Notes: generated by a model not told the origin, from the sequence alone. DNA of 64,000 bases from Mycolicibacillus parakoreensis (GCF_022370835.2 NZ_CP092365.1:310001-374000), one strand, 5' to 3'; numbered from the stretch's first letter, positions 37,008-51,121 are shown. Numbers and translations are program-made.

Positions 37008-37363
37008 CGTCTGCCCTTCTGCCCGCCGGTCGGGCCCGCGGGGCCCGTCCGGCACCGGCCTGGACCGGGCCCAGCCGGGCGGGCCACTACCATCGATACC
37101 GACCAATTGTGCGCATTTGTCCTCCCACGGCTGTCGCCGACGTGCCGAACGTGGTTGACTGATGGGCGGTCGTAGCTTCTGTGTTCGTGTCAAAACTTCG
37201 CAGGACTTTCGTTACGGCTGCGTTCCTGCGAGGTCAACCGGTCGGAGACTCCTCCGGCACACCTGCAGGCGGCGTGGTCGCAGCCGACCCGGGGCACCGA
37301 AACATCGGTGCACCGAACGACGGTGCACCGGCACCCGGTTAGTAGAGAAGGAAAGATCGACAA
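37008..37363 (+). promoter_or_regulatory. Helicase-cspA intergenic region and long cspA leader
   Basis: 356 bp without a gene. TTGACT at 37155-37160 is a possible -35 for cspA, but no convincing -10 follows at standard spacing. A long untranslated leader is common for cold-shock genes. Positions 37306-37330 contain two identical palindromic decamers, listed separately. Confidence 0.4.
37306..37330 (+). repeat. Tandem palindromes in the cspA leader
   Basis: CGGTGCACCG occurs at 37306-37315 and again at 37321-37330, 15 bp start to start; each copy is a perfect palindrome. They lie 34-58 nt before the cspA start codon. They may be protein-binding half-sites or mutually exclusive RNA hairpins. 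Confidence 0.6.
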
Positions 37364-37567
37364 ATGCCACAGGGAACTGTGAAGTGGTTCAACGCGGAGA
37401 AGGGGTTCGGTTTCATCGCCCCCGAGGATGGTTCCGCCGATGTCTTTGTCCACTACACGGAGATCCAGGGATCAGGCTTCCGCACCCTTGAGGAGAACCA
37501 GCGGGTCGAATTCGAGGTCGGCCAGAGCCCGAAGGGGCCGCAGGCCACAGGCGTGCGTTCCATCTAA
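37364..37567 (+). CDS. cspA: Cold-shock protein CspA
   Basis: 67 residues, a single cold-shock (OB-fold) domain. RNP1 KGFGFI (13-18) and RNP2 VFVHY (27-31) bind single-stranded nucleic acid. It acts as an RNA chaperone. GAAGGA lies 10 nt upstream of the ATG. A strong hairpin terminator follows at 37588. Confidence 0.97.
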   Translation: MPQGTVKWFNAEKGFGFIAPEDGSADVFVHYTEIQGSGFRTLEENQRVEFEVGQSPKGPQATGVRSI

Positions 37568-37587
37568 CACAGCCAAGTCTGACGACG

Positions 37588-37628
37588 ATCCCCCCGTCCG
37601 GATCCGTAGGGATTCCGGGCGGGGGGAT
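37588..37628 (+). terminator. cspA intrinsic terminator
   Basis: A 15-bp inverted repeat, 37588-37602 (ATCCCCCCGTCCGGA) with 37614-37628 (TCCGGGCGGGGGGAT), with one G-U pair and an 11-nt loop, 21 nt after the cspA stop. No T-tract. Confidence 0.8.
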
Positions 37629-37684
37629 TGCGTTGGCGACGGTCATCGGCGCCGGACGCGGTTCGCTGGCTTACTGTCGGTGAC

Positions 37685-38263
37685 GTGAGCCAGCTGTCGT
37701 TCTTCTCGGCCGAGTCGGTGCCCGCCGCGGTCACCGATCTCACCGGGCTGCTGGCCGCCCCCGGGCAGATCGTCGTCGCCGGTGCGGGCGCCCGGATCTC
37801 GGTGGTGGTCGACCGGCCGTGGCGCGCCGCGGCGCTGGCCGAGATGATCGCCGCGGCCGGGTTGACCCCCGAAATCGGCCGCACCGACGAGGACACCCCG
37901 TTGGTGCGCACCGCCGTCGACGCCCGGCTGCGCCCCATCGCGGCGGACTGGACCCGCGGGGCGGTCAAGACGGTGCCGCCCGGGTGGGCGCCGGGCGGAC
38001 GTGAACTGCGGGCCTGGGCGTTGGCCGCCGGCACCCGCGAGGACGGCCGCTACCTGCTGGGGCTGGACCCGCACGCCCCCGACACCCACGCCCCGCTGGC
38101 CTCGGCGCTGATGCGGGTGGGCATCGCGCCCACCCTGATCGGCACCCGCGGGGCGCATCCGGCGTTGCGGATCAGCGGTCGGCGGCGGCTCGCGCGGCTG
38201 GTGGAGAATGTCGGGGAACATCCCGACGACCAGGAGGCGTTGTCGCAGTGGCCGCAGGTGTAG
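37685..38263 (+). CDS. Conserved hypothetical protein (Rv3647c-like)
   Basis: 192 residues, same length as Rv3647c. Conserved segments QLSFFSAES at the N-terminus and PALRISGRRRLARLVENVGEHP at the C-terminus; no recognised domain. A -10 box TACTGT (37672-37677) is followed after 7 nt by the GTG at 37685, a leaderless start. It lies between cspA and topA on the same strand, and in this genus neighbours topA consistently. Confidence 0.88.
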   Translation: MSQLSFFSAESVPAAVTDLTGLLAAPGQIVVAGAGARISVVVDRPWRAAALAEMIAAAGLTPEIGRTDEDTPLVRTAVDARLRPIAADWTRGAVKTVPPGWAPGGRELRAWALAAGTREDGRYLLGLDPHAPDTHAPLASALMRVGIAPTLIGTRGAHPALRISGRRRLARLVENVGEHPDDQEALSQWPQV

Positions 38264-38410
38264 CGGCCGATCCCGGCGGCCGGATTCCGGGGTCCGGCGG
38301 CGACCCCGGTTTGCGCAGTCCGACCCGGGGGTGCGAAATTGTCTCTGGTCGGCGGGCGGCAGCGGTGCTCACCCTGCATCGGCACCGAAGAGAAGTGGAG
38401 CGTGGAGGCG

Positions 38411-41242
<2,832 letters not shown>

Positions 41243-41337
41243 CCGGACCGCAGCGGGCTGACCGCGGTGTTCACCTTCCTCTCAGTGCCACGCTGGGATT
41301 CTGCGCACCATCGCCGAGAGTGTCTCCCCCGGTTGTG

Positions 41338-41366
41338 TTGTTGCTTAGTCGTCTCTCAGGTATGCT
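41338..41366 (+). promoter_or_regulatory. Promoter of the small exported protein gene
   Basis: TTGTTG (41338-41343) and TATGCT (41361-41366) with a 17-bp spacer form a clear housekeeping-type promoter about 50 nt upstream of the ATG at 41416. Confidence 0.65.
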
Positions 41367-41415
41367 GAGGGCTGCTGCCAGACGGCTGCCGTGCACCGGA
41401 GCGGAAGGAGGCGCC

Positions 41416-41736
41416 ATGCGACGTGGTGTCTATTTCGGTGTCTCCGCGGGCGTCGTGCTGGCCGGTGCGGTCGCGGTGGCTGCCGCGCCGGTGACCCGGC
41501 CGCTGCCGAACGTGCAGGTGCCGGTCGTGGAGCTGTCCTCGGATTCGACGCCGAAGATCGGCGAGCAGTATCAGCAGTGGTGGCAGATCGTCTCCGGGGA
41601 CACCGCCCCGCCGCCGAGCCTCAACGAGCTCACCGACCTCGATCTGAGCGGCATGCTGGATCACCCCGCCGCCGCCCCGTCGCCGTCGGTGACCTTGACG
41701 ATCGATGATGCGCTGCTGCCGGCTCCGCCGGCCTGA
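41416..41736 (+). CDS. Small exported Pro/Asp-rich protein, unknown
   Basis: 106 residues. Signal peptide MRRGVYFGVSAGVVLAGAVA with likely cleavage after AVAAA, then a mature region with EQYQQWWQIVSGDTAPPP and LTDLDLSGMLDHP. No lipobox and no recognised family. AAGGAG at 41405-41410 and its own promoter support expression independent of topA. It sits between topA and the convergent adenylate cyclase gene. Confidence 0.75.
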   Translation: MRRGVYFGVSAGVVLAGAVAVAAAPVTRPLPNVQVPVVELSSDSTPKIGEQYQQWWQIVSGDTAPPPSLNELTDLDLSGMLDHPAAAPSPSVTLTIDDALLPAPPA

Positions 41737-41781
41737 GCGCGCCCGGTCCTACTTCCTCGAATCCCTCGGTAGCCCCGGGGT

Positions 41782-43371
41782 CTAGCCGGGCTGCTGGGCC
41801 GGTTCGGCCGGTTCGGCCGCCGGCGCGAGCGGGCGGGCCAGCCGGGTCGGCGCCAGGCGCCCGCGCAGCTCGACCACCTCCCCGATGGCCCACCGCCGCG
41901 CCTCGTCCTCGGGGGCCTCGCTGACCGCGGTCTCCGAGGCCAGCACGTGGCCTTCCTCCAGCTTCGCCAGCTCGGTGAGCCGGGCCGCCTCGTTGACCGG
42001 ATCGCCGATCACGGTGTATTCGAACCGGGCCTGCGCCCCGATGTGACCGGCCAGGGCGCGGCCCGCCGACACCCCGATCCCGAATTCGGTGCTGCCCAGC
42101 ACCGAGAGCAGCCGGTCGTGCAGCTCCCGGGCCGCCGCCAGGGCCGCCCCGGGCGCATTGGGGTGCTCCAGCGGGGCGCCGAACACCGCCAGCGCCGCGT
42201 CACCCTGGAACTTGTTGACGAACCCGCCGTGCCGGTCGATGGTGTGGACCACCACCCGGAAGAATTCGTTGAGCAAGGCGACCACCTCGGCGGGTTCGCG
42301 GGTGGCCGCCAGGTGGGTGGAGCCGACCATGTCGATGAACAGCACCGCCACCTCGCGTTCCTGCCCGCCGAGTTCGGTGCCGCGTTCCAGGGCGCGGCGC
42401 GCCACGTCCTCCCCGACGTAGCGGCCGAACAGGTCGCGCAACCGTTGCCGTTCGGCCAGGTCGCGCACCATGTCGTTGAAGCCGGCCTGCAGCAGGCCCA
42501 ACTCGCTGGCGTCGTAGATCTGCATGTGGGCGTTGTAGTTTCCGCGTTGCACCTCCCCGAGCGCCCAGCGCAACTGGCGCAGCGGGTCGGCGATCGACAT
42601 CGCCACCAGCACGGTGCCGGCCAACCCGATGACCAGCGCCGAGACGCCCATCAACAGCAGTGGGTCGGAGAGCTGGTCGGCCGGGGAGTGCATGAACGAG
42701 AATTTGCTGGCCATCACCGACAACACGATCGCCAGCAGCGGCACCCCGGTGGACAGCATCCAGGTCAACAGCTGCCGCAGGAGCACCCCGGGCGCGCGCA
42801 GGTTCTCCGGGACCCCGGCACGCAGCGCGGCCACCGCCACCGGTCGCAGCACCCGCTCGGACTGCAGGTACCCGATGATCGCGGTGGCCGCCGCACCCAA
42901 CGCGATCGCGATCGCCACCACCGGGGCGGTCCGGCTGGCCACCGGCCAGCTGGTCACGATGAACACGATCCCGCCGATCGTCCAGTTGGCCAGGCTGATC
43001 AGCGCCCGGTAGAACGGCATCCGCAGGGCCCGCGCGCGGGCCAGCTCGGTGATCGTCGGGTCGGCGTCGGTGAGCAGCCCGTCGCGGCGCTGCCAGCGGA
43101 ACACCGGCAGCAGCATCCGCATGCTCAACGCCAGCTCCAGCACGAACAGCGTCGCCAGTGCGGCGGCCAGGATCACCAGATTGGACCGCGGTGCGTCCTG
43201 CAGCTGCAGCCGGTCCTCCAGCGGCAGCCCGAACCGCAGGAACCCCAGGACGAACAGCCCGCCGATGATGTCGGCCTGCAGCATCGTCAGGGCGAACAGC
43301 GGCCACGGGGTGCGCACCACCCACCGAATGAAGGCACCCACCCGGTCGGTGAGCCTCGGTGCGCTGTTCAC
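41782..43371 (-). CDS. Membrane adenylate cyclase, class III with HAMP (Rv3645-like)
   Basis: 529 residues. Six hydrophobic segments in the N-terminal 270 residues, a HAMP linker (IADPLRQLRWALGEVQRGNYNAHM) and a class III catalytic domain: FIDMVGSTHLA (metal aspartate), FQGDAALAVF and EYTVIGDPVNEAARL. It makes cAMP as a dimer. GTG at 43371 is favoured because -10 box TACGGT (43383-43378, minus) lies 6 nt upstream; GTG at 43395 is an alternative. Convergent with the small exported protein gene, divergent from the delta prime gene. Confidence 0.94.
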   Translation of the reverse strand: MNSAPRLTDRVGAFIRWVVRTPWPLFALTMLQADIIGGLFVLGFLRFGLPLEDRLQLQDAPRSNLVILAAALATLFVLELALSMRMLLPVFRWQRRDGLLTDADPTITELARARALRMPFYRALISLANWTIGGIVFIVTSWPVASRTAPVVAIAIALGAAATAIIGYLQSERVLRPVAVAALRAGVPENLRAPGVLLRQLLTWMLSTGVPLLAIVLSVMASKFSFMHSPADQLSDPLLLMGVSALVIGLAGTVLVAMSIADPLRQLRWALGEVQRGNYNAHMQIYDASELGLLQAGFNDMVRDLAERQRLRDLFGRYVGEDVARRALERGTELGGQEREVAVLFIDMVGSTHLAATREPAEVVALLNEFFRVVVHTIDRHGGFVNKFQGDAALAVFGAPLEHPNAPGAALAAARELHDRLLSVLGSTEFGIGVSAGRALAGHIGAQARFEYTVIGDPVNEAARLTELAKLEEGHVLASETAVSEAPEDEARRWAIGEVVELRGRLAPTRLARPLAPAAEPAEPAQQPG

Positions 43372-43491
43372 CAGCCCACCGTAGCGTTCGCACACCGGCG
43401 GCGACCGGCTGTGCGCCGCGACAGCGCGGTGGTGTCGGCGTGGTGTCGGCGTGGTGTCGAGGGGTCACCGTCGCGCAGTACTGTTGCGGTG

Positions 43492-44694
43492 ATGTCCGGG
43501 GTGTTTGCGCGGCTGGTCGGCCAGCAGGCGGTGGAGGCCGAGTTGGTCGCGGCGGCGCGCGCCGCCCGCGGGGACAGCGAGCAGGCCGCCGCGATGACCC
43601 ACGCCTGGCTGATCACCGGTCCGCCCGGGTCGGGACGGTCGGTGGCGGCGGTGTGCTTCGCCGCGGCGCTGCAGTGCACCGACCCCGAGGTGCCCGGCTG
43701 CGGGGCCTGCCGGGCCTGCGCGACCACCCTGGCCGGCACCCACGCCGACGTGCGCCGGATCGTGCCCGAGGGCCTGTCGATCGGGGTCGAGGCGATGCGG
43801 GCGATCGTGCAGGTCGCCTCCCGGCGGCCCAGCACCGGACGCTGGCAGATCGTGGTGGTCGAAGACGCCGACCGGCTCACCGAGGGGGCGGCCAACGTGC
43901 TGCTCAAGGTGGTCGAGGAGCCGCCCCCGTCGACGGTGTTCCTGCTGTGCGCGCCGTCGATCGACCCCCAGGACATCGCGATCACGCTGCGCTCACGGTG
44001 CCGCCATGTGGCGCTGGTCACCCCCTCGGTGGCCGCGATCGCCCAGGTGCTCATCGACACCGACGGGTTGGCCGCCGACCAGGCCGCGCAGGCCGCGGCG
44101 ATCAGCGGCGGGCACGTCGGTCGGGCCCGCCGATTGGCGACCGACCCGCAGGCCCAGCAGCGGCGCCGCCGCGCCCTGGGGCTGGCCCGCGACGCCGCCA
44201 CCCCGTCGCGGGCGTACGGGGCGGCCGAGGAACTGGTCGCCGCCGCCGAGGCCGAGGCGGTGACGCTCACCGCCGAGCGCGCCGAGGCCGAGACCGACGA
44301 ACTGCGCACCGCCCTCGGTGCCGGGGGCACCGGCAAGGGGGCCGCCGGGGCGCTGCGCGGGTCCGCCGGGGCGCTCAAAGAACTGGAGAAACGCCAGAAA
44401 TCCCGGCAGACCCGCGCGTCCCGCGACGCGCTGGACCGGGCCCTGATCGACCTGGCCACCTACTTCCGGGACGCGCTGCTGGTCGCCGCCGACGCCGGCG
44501 CGGTCGCGCCCCATCATCCCGACATGACCGAGTCGGTGGCCGCGCTGGCCGCACACGCCGCGCCGGATGCGCTGCTGCGCTGCATCGAGGCGGTGCTGGG
44601 GTGTCGGGAGGCGCTGGCGAGCAACGTCAAACCCAAGTTCGCCGTCGATGCCATGGTCGCCACCGTCGGGCAGGCGCTGCGCTCCAAGCGCTGA
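43492..44694 (+). CDS. DNA polymerase III clamp-loader delta prime subunit (Rv3644c)
   Basis: 400 residues. AAA+ fold with a P-loop GPPGSGRS (43-50), in which the usual Lys is Arg, fitting the non-hydrolysing delta prime subunit. A zinc module (C-x8-C-x2-C-x2-C in CTDPEVPGCGACRAC), VVEDADRLTEGAANVLLKVVEEPP and the arginine-finger SRC motif (LRSRCRH) follow. A Lys/Arg-rich insert (KELEKRQKSRQTRASRD) precedes the collar domain. -10 box TACTGT (43479-43484) is 7 nt before the ATG, so leaderless. Confidence 0.94.
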   Translation: MSGVFARLVGQQAVEAELVAAARAARGDSEQAAAMTHAWLITGPPGSGRSVAAVCFAAALQCTDPEVPGCGACRACATTLAGTHADVRRIVPEGLSIGVEAMRAIVQVASRRPSTGRWQIVVVEDADRLTEGAANVLLKVVEEPPPSTVFLLCAPSIDPQDIAITLRSRCRHVALVTPSVAAIAQVLIDTDGLAADQAAQAAAISGGHVGRARRLATDPQAQQRRRRALGLARDAATPSRAYGAAEELVAAAEAEAVTLTAERAEAETDELRTALGAGGTGKGAAGALRGSAGALKELEKRQKSRQTRASRDALDRALIDLATYFRDALLVAADAGAVAPHHPDMTESVAALAAHAAPDALLRCIEAVLGCREALASNVKPKFAVDAMVATVGQALRSKR

Positions 44695-44704
44695 ACCCGA
44701 CCTG

Positions 44705-44710
44705 TAAACT
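44705..44710 (+). promoter_or_regulatory. -10 element for tRNA-Thr
   Basis: TAAACT at 44705-44710, preceded directly by TG-like context, lies 21 bp before the tRNA. The -35 would fall in the end of the delta prime gene and is not convincing. Confidence 0.45.
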
Positions 44711-44730
44711 CAACCCCGCCCAGCGGGCAG

Positions 44731-44803
44731 GCCGCCTTAGCTCAGTCGGCAGAGCGATTCACTCGTAATGAATAGGTCGGGGGTTCGATTCCCCCAGGCG
44801 GCT
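44731..44803 (+). tRNA. tRNA-Thr(CGT)
   Basis: 73-nt cloverleaf beginning GCCGCCTTAGCTCAG. Anticodon arm ATTCA-CTCGTAA-TGAAT gives anticodon CGT; T-arm GGGGGTTCGATTCCCCC; acceptor closes with AGGCGGC plus T discriminator. CCA not encoded. It follows the delta prime gene, as thrT does in M. tuberculosis. Confidence 0.97.
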
Positions 44804-44984
44804 CTCAGTGTCGCGGGGCGCGGGTCCGAAGACCGGGCCCGGCCCCTGCGGCGGCCAACCCCATGCCAACCCCATGCAGACCCCGGCCGGATCGTCGGCA
44901 CCGACACGGGCGAACGCGGTGGTTGACAGCGGCGCCATTAATATTCATCCTGTCATTTATGAGTGACGTTGCGGCGGTCCGGTC

Positions 44985-46136
44985 ATGACCACCATGCTGC
45001 TGCGCCAGCCGGTCGCGGCGGCGCCGGCGGTGGTGTGGGAATCGCTGACCGACCCGGGCCAAATGAACGCGTGGTCGACGGCGCGCATCGAACTCGTCGG
45101 CTTCGGCGACCGTCAGCGCGCCGACGGCGTCGGGGCGATGCGCCGCGTCTACCTTCCCTACAGCGGTCTTCCGCTCACCGAGGTGATCCACGCCTCCGAG
45201 CCGCCGTATCACCTGGGCTACACGGTGGTCGGTGGCGTTCCCCTGCTGCGCGAACACACCGGTCGCATCACCGTGACCCCCGCCGGCGGCGACGCGGCGG
45301 AGATCCGGTGGGAGGTGGTGATGCGGTTCGAGGCGCCGGGTCTGGCGACCGTGGCGGCGCGCCTCATCGAGGGCGAGCTGCGACGTTCGCTGCGCCGGCT
45401 CGCCGAGCTGGCCCCGCGACCGGCCGGCGCCGTGCCGACACCCCGCCGGCTGGCGCAGGGCGATCTGAGCGCCCTGCGCGACACCGCGGAGCGCGTCCTG
45501 GTCGAACAGCGGGCGGTGGCCGACCGGTTGGCGCACGCCGACGACCCGAAGCAGTGGTTCGCTCGGGTGTATCAGTACGTGACCGAGGAGCAGTTGGCCC
45601 ATCTGCACTCCGGCCTCGCGGACAATCCGGAGTGGATCCTGCGATTGATTCCGTGCTTCCACGAGCTGTATCTGTCCAATCTGGTGGCCTTCGAACGCGG
45701 CGAGGCGGTCGAAAAGCCGTGGCACCGGGCGTGGGGGCAGGCCGAACGCGCCGCGGCGGCCGGCTCGCCCAAGGGCATCGTCGAGGCGTTGCTGCTCGGT
45801 GTCGCCGCGCACATCGAGGCCGACCTGCCCCGCGCGTTGTCGACCACCTACCTCGACCACTTCCGGCACCGCTGCGACTACACCTATTTCCGTGCCGACT
45901 ACCTGCGGATGTCGGCGATCTTCCGCCTGGCGTCCGAACGGTTGATCAGCACACTGCCGCGCCGGTGCAAACCGGTGTGGGCACCCCTGGCGCAGGCGGT
46001 GTTGCCCGCCGAGTTGCGGTATCAGCTGATGTGCGAGTTCTACTACGACATCCCACGGAAACGGTTGGACGCCTTCGAACGTGGCCGTCGTCTGGCCCAA
46101 CGGCACACCGAGGCCCGGGCGCCGGTGTCGGCTTAG
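44985..46136 (+). CDS. SRPBCC-DUF5995 two-domain fusion protein
   Basis: 383 residues. Residues 1-145 form an SRPBCC/START-like ligand-binding domain (VWESLTDPGQMNAWSTARIE, HLGYTVVGGVPLLREHTGRITV). Residues 165-375 are all-helical and look like DUF5995: WFARVYQYVTEEQ, FLHSG-type ILRLIPCFHELYL, YLDHFRHRCDYTYFRADY. Neither half has a catalytic motif I can name. ATG at 44985 chosen; the Shine-Dalgarno is weak. The next gene, on the other strand and convergent, is a TetR regulator that may control it. Confidence 0.75.
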   Translation: MTTMLLRQPVAAAPAVVWESLTDPGQMNAWSTARIELVGFGDRQRADGVGAMRRVYLPYSGLPLTEVIHASEPPYHLGYTVVGGVPLLREHTGRITVTPAGGDAAEIRWEVVMRFEAPGLATVAARLIEGELRRSLRRLAELAPRPAGAVPTPRRLAQGDLSALRDTAERVLVEQRAVADRLAHADDPKQWFARVYQYVTEEQLAHLHSGLADNPEWILRLIPCFHELYLSNLVAFERGEAVEKPWHRAWGQAERAAAAGSPKGIVEALLLGVAAHIEADLPRALSTTYLDHFRHRCDYTYFRADYLRMSAIFRLASERLISTLPRRCKPVWAPLAQAVLPAELRYQLMCEFYYDIPRKRLDAFERGRRLAQRHTEARAPVSA

Positions 46137-46143
46137 CCGTGGC

Positions 46144-46800
46144 TTAGCCGCGGGCCCGCCGATCGTCGGGATCGGTCTCGAGCGGCATCGTCAACGCGGC
46201 GCCGCCGGCGCCGGCGAAGCCCGACCAGATCAGCGCCGTCAGGTGGTCGACGAGTTCAGCACGGCTCATCGCCCGATCGGTGGCCCACCAGAACACCGCG
46301 GCCGAGACCGCGCCGACCAGTGCGCGCGCCCACGGCCCGGCGGCGGCGCCATCGGCGCCGAGTTGGCGAAACCCCGCGGTGAGAACCGATTCCAGCCACC
46401 GGGCCAGCTCTTCGGAGACCGACGTCGAGCGAATCCGGCTGGTCAGTGCCGCGGAGATGCTCGGCTCCTCATCGACCCACCGGCACAGGCAGTCGACGGC
46501 GGCGCGGGTCTGGCCGCGCGGATCGCCCACCGATCGCACGACCACGCCGATCTCGGCGATGATGCGGTGCGCCTGACGCTGGGCGAGGGCCAGCACCAGG
46601 CTGTCCTTGTCCGGGAAGGCCGCATAGATGGCCGGTCGGGTCAGACCCGCTTCACGGGCGACGTCGACCAGAGACAAATCCGGGCCGCCCTTGCGCAGGC
46701 TGCGTTCGGCGGCGTCGAGCAGTTCGTCGCGTCGCAGGTCCCGCTGGACGTGTGAGCCCGGCGGCCGTCCCCGGCCGCGCCGGGGTGTACCGGGTGCCAC
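46144..46800 (-). CDS. TetR-family transcriptional regulator
   Basis: 218 residues. HTH at about 20-65 (LSLVDVAREAGLTRPAIYAAFPDKDSLVLAL), then a helical ligand domain (EEPSISAALTSRIRSTSVSEELARWLE). A basic N-terminal extension RRGRGRPPGS is typical of TetR proteins that contact the minor groove. GTG at 46800 is the most likely start. Tail-to-tail with the SRPBCC-DUF5995 gene, 7 bp apart. Confidence 0.88.
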   Translation of the reverse strand: MAPGTPRRGRGRPPGSHVQRDLRRDELLDAAERSLRKGGPDLSLVDVAREAGLTRPAIYAAFPDKDSLVLALAQRQAHRIIAEIGVVVRSVGDPRGQTRAAVDCLCRWVDEEPSISAALTSRIRSTSVSEELARWLESVLTAGFRQLGADGAAAGPWARALVGAVSAAVFWWATDRAMSRAELVDHLTALIWSGFAGAGGAALTMPLETDPDDRRARG

Positions 46801-46868
46801 ACCCGCATCCTGCCATTCGGCGACGACGAGCACCGGGCGCCGTGTCGTCGCCGTCGCGGCGACTGGAC

Positions 46869-49623
<2,755 letters not shown>

Positions 49624-49631
49624 CGCCGCGG

Positions 49632-50909
49632 TCAGCGGTCGGCGCGGCTCAACGCCACCAGATGCACCGCGATGCCGACCGCGGCGCCGCAGAGCAGACC
49701 GGCCACCGTGCGGGTCTGCAGATCCAGCGGCAGAAGCAGCACCCCGGTCGCGGCCACGGTGGCGCTGACCCACCCCAACGCGTAGGCGCGGTGCAGCGCG
49801 GCGGCGACCGCGGCGTTGCCGGTCAGCGTCAACGTCGCGATCCCGATCGCCGCGACGGTCAGCCACGCCAACGCCGCCCCGCCGGCGTGATAGTCGGCGC
49901 CGAACGCGGTGACCAGCAGCCACGGCCCCACCGCGGCGGCGGCCGCCACCCCGGCGGCGCCGATCACCGCGACCACCGCCACCGCGGTCGCCAGCGCGCG
50001 CAGCCGGCGGGCCCGCTCGTCGACGAAGTGGGCGATCAGGTTGCCCTGCAGCGCGGTGAGCGGCACCAGCAGCGGGGCACGGGTCAACGTCACCGCCAAG
50101 ATGATCACCCCGCCCTGCGCGCCGAGGTCGCCCGCGGTGGTCTTCAGCAGCACCGGAAACCCCATCACCAGCACCGCACTGGCGCCGGCGGCGGTGATCG
50201 AGTGGGCGGCGCCGCGCAGAAACGACGCCGTGGTGCCCGCCGTGGCCTGCCGGGCGGCCGCGCGGCTGCCCGGCGAGACCGCCAGCAGCACCAGCCAGGC
50301 GGCCGACCCGGCGACGGTGGCCCACAGGTATCCGGCCAGCCCCCACCCGATCACGAACGCGCCGACGGCGACCAGAACCCGGGTGGCGGCGTCGGTCACC
50401 ATCAGCGCGCCGTAGGCGCCCCAGCGGTTGCGGCCGGCCAACATCCCCAGCACGGTCGCGTGCAGACAAAACCCCGCCAGTCCCGCCGCGAGCAGCCCGA
50501 CCGACAGCGCCCGCTGCTCGGCGAAGACCCGCCCGGACCACAGCGGCGCGGTCAGCAGCGTTCCGGCCGCCGCGACGACCGCCAGGCCCGCCGCCACCCG
50601 CAGCGGGCGGGTCTGCGCCCCGGAGCCGCGGCGGCCCGCCGGCGCCGCGCGCACCTCCCGGGTGGCCTCCTGCAGCAGCCCGTTGGCGGCGCCGTTGATC
50701 AGACCGAACGCCCCCCAGAACACCGCGAACACCGAGAACCCGGCCGGGTCGAGGCCGCCGGCGGCCAACGCCAACACCGCGTAGCCGCAGAACGCGGAGA
50801 GCGCGGTCGCCGCACCCACCCGCGCCACGCTGCCCGCCGCGACCGGCCCGGAGCCCGCGGTGTCAGCCACGATCGCGGGTCCGGCAAGACGGCGGTGGGC
50901 GGGGGACAC
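49632..50909 (-). CDS. Polysaccharide flippase-like membrane protein (Rv3630-like)
   Basis: 425 residues with about 12 TM helices, the layout of MATE/Wzx-type lipid-linked sugar flippases (AALSAFCGYAVLALAAGGL..., FLRGAAHSITAAGASAVLVMGFPVLL, APLLVPLTALQGNLI). Start GTG at 50909 is supported by -10 box TAGCTT (50923-50918, minus) 8 nt upstream and by the Rv3630 length. Convergent with galE1, 8 bp apart. Substrate inferred only from neighbours. Confidence 0.85.
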   Translation of the reverse strand: MSPAHRRLAGPAIVADTAGSGPVAAGSVARVGAATALSAFCGYAVLALAAGGLDPAGFSVFAVFWGAFGLINGAANGLLQEATREVRAAPAGRRGSGAQTRPLRVAAGLAVVAAAGTLLTAPLWSGRVFAEQRALSVGLLAAGLAGFCLHATVLGMLAGRNRWGAYGALMVTDAATRVLVAVGAFVIGWGLAGYLWATVAGSAAWLVLLAVSPGSRAAARQATAGTTASFLRGAAHSITAAGASAVLVMGFPVLLKTTAGDLGAQGGVIILAVTLTRAPLLVPLTALQGNLIAHFVDERARRLRALATAVAVVAVIGAAGVAAAAAVGPWLLVTAFGADYHAGGAALAWLTVAAIGIATLTLTGNAAVAAALHRAYALGWVSATVAATGVLLLPLDLQTRTVAGLLCGAAVGIAVHLVALSRADR

Positions 50910-50988
50910 GTCTGTAGAAGCTACCCAGCGCGCCCCCGGGCGCGGCCCTCGGCAGGCCCGCCGAGGCCGATCGGGCCCCGGCCGGCTC

Positions 50989-50997
50989 TGGTAGACT
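50989..50997 (+). promoter_or_regulatory. Extended -10 promoter of the riboswitch operon
   Basis: TGGTAGACT: an extended -10 (TGnTAGACT at 50989-50997) without a clear -35, typical of mycobacterial promoters. Predicted start about 51004, the first base of riboswitch helix P1. Confidence 0.6.
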
Positions 50998-51003
50998 CCA
51001 GCC

Positions 51004-51121
51004 CCTGGAGGGGAGTATTCCTTCGCGGCGGTGTCGTCATCACGTCGCCCACCGTTGGGTGACCGGCACCGCGGGCCGCTTTCGGCGGGAGAGACCTCCG
51101 GCAGTGTCACGACGGCCGGAG
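51004..51121 (+). promoter_or_regulatory. yybP-ykoY (Mn2+) riboswitch with alternative hairpin
   Basis: The aptamer has the family's conserved core: GGGGAGTA on the 5' side (about 51010-51017) and GAGACC on the 3' side (51091-51096), closed by helix P1 in which CTGGAGG (51005-51011) pairs with CCTCCGG (51095-51101, one wobble). Such RNAs bind Mn2+ where loops L1 and L3 dock. The P1 3' strand is also part of a 7-bp hairpin, CTCCGGC (51096-51102) with GCCGGAG (51115-51121). The two structures exclude each other, so metal binding should prevent the second hairpin. Confidence 0.82.

Noticed and set aside
34614..37193. Longer helicase start at 37193
   Set aside because: The extra 62 residues are low-complexity and not in the family; the ATG at 37007 gives near-Rv3649 length.
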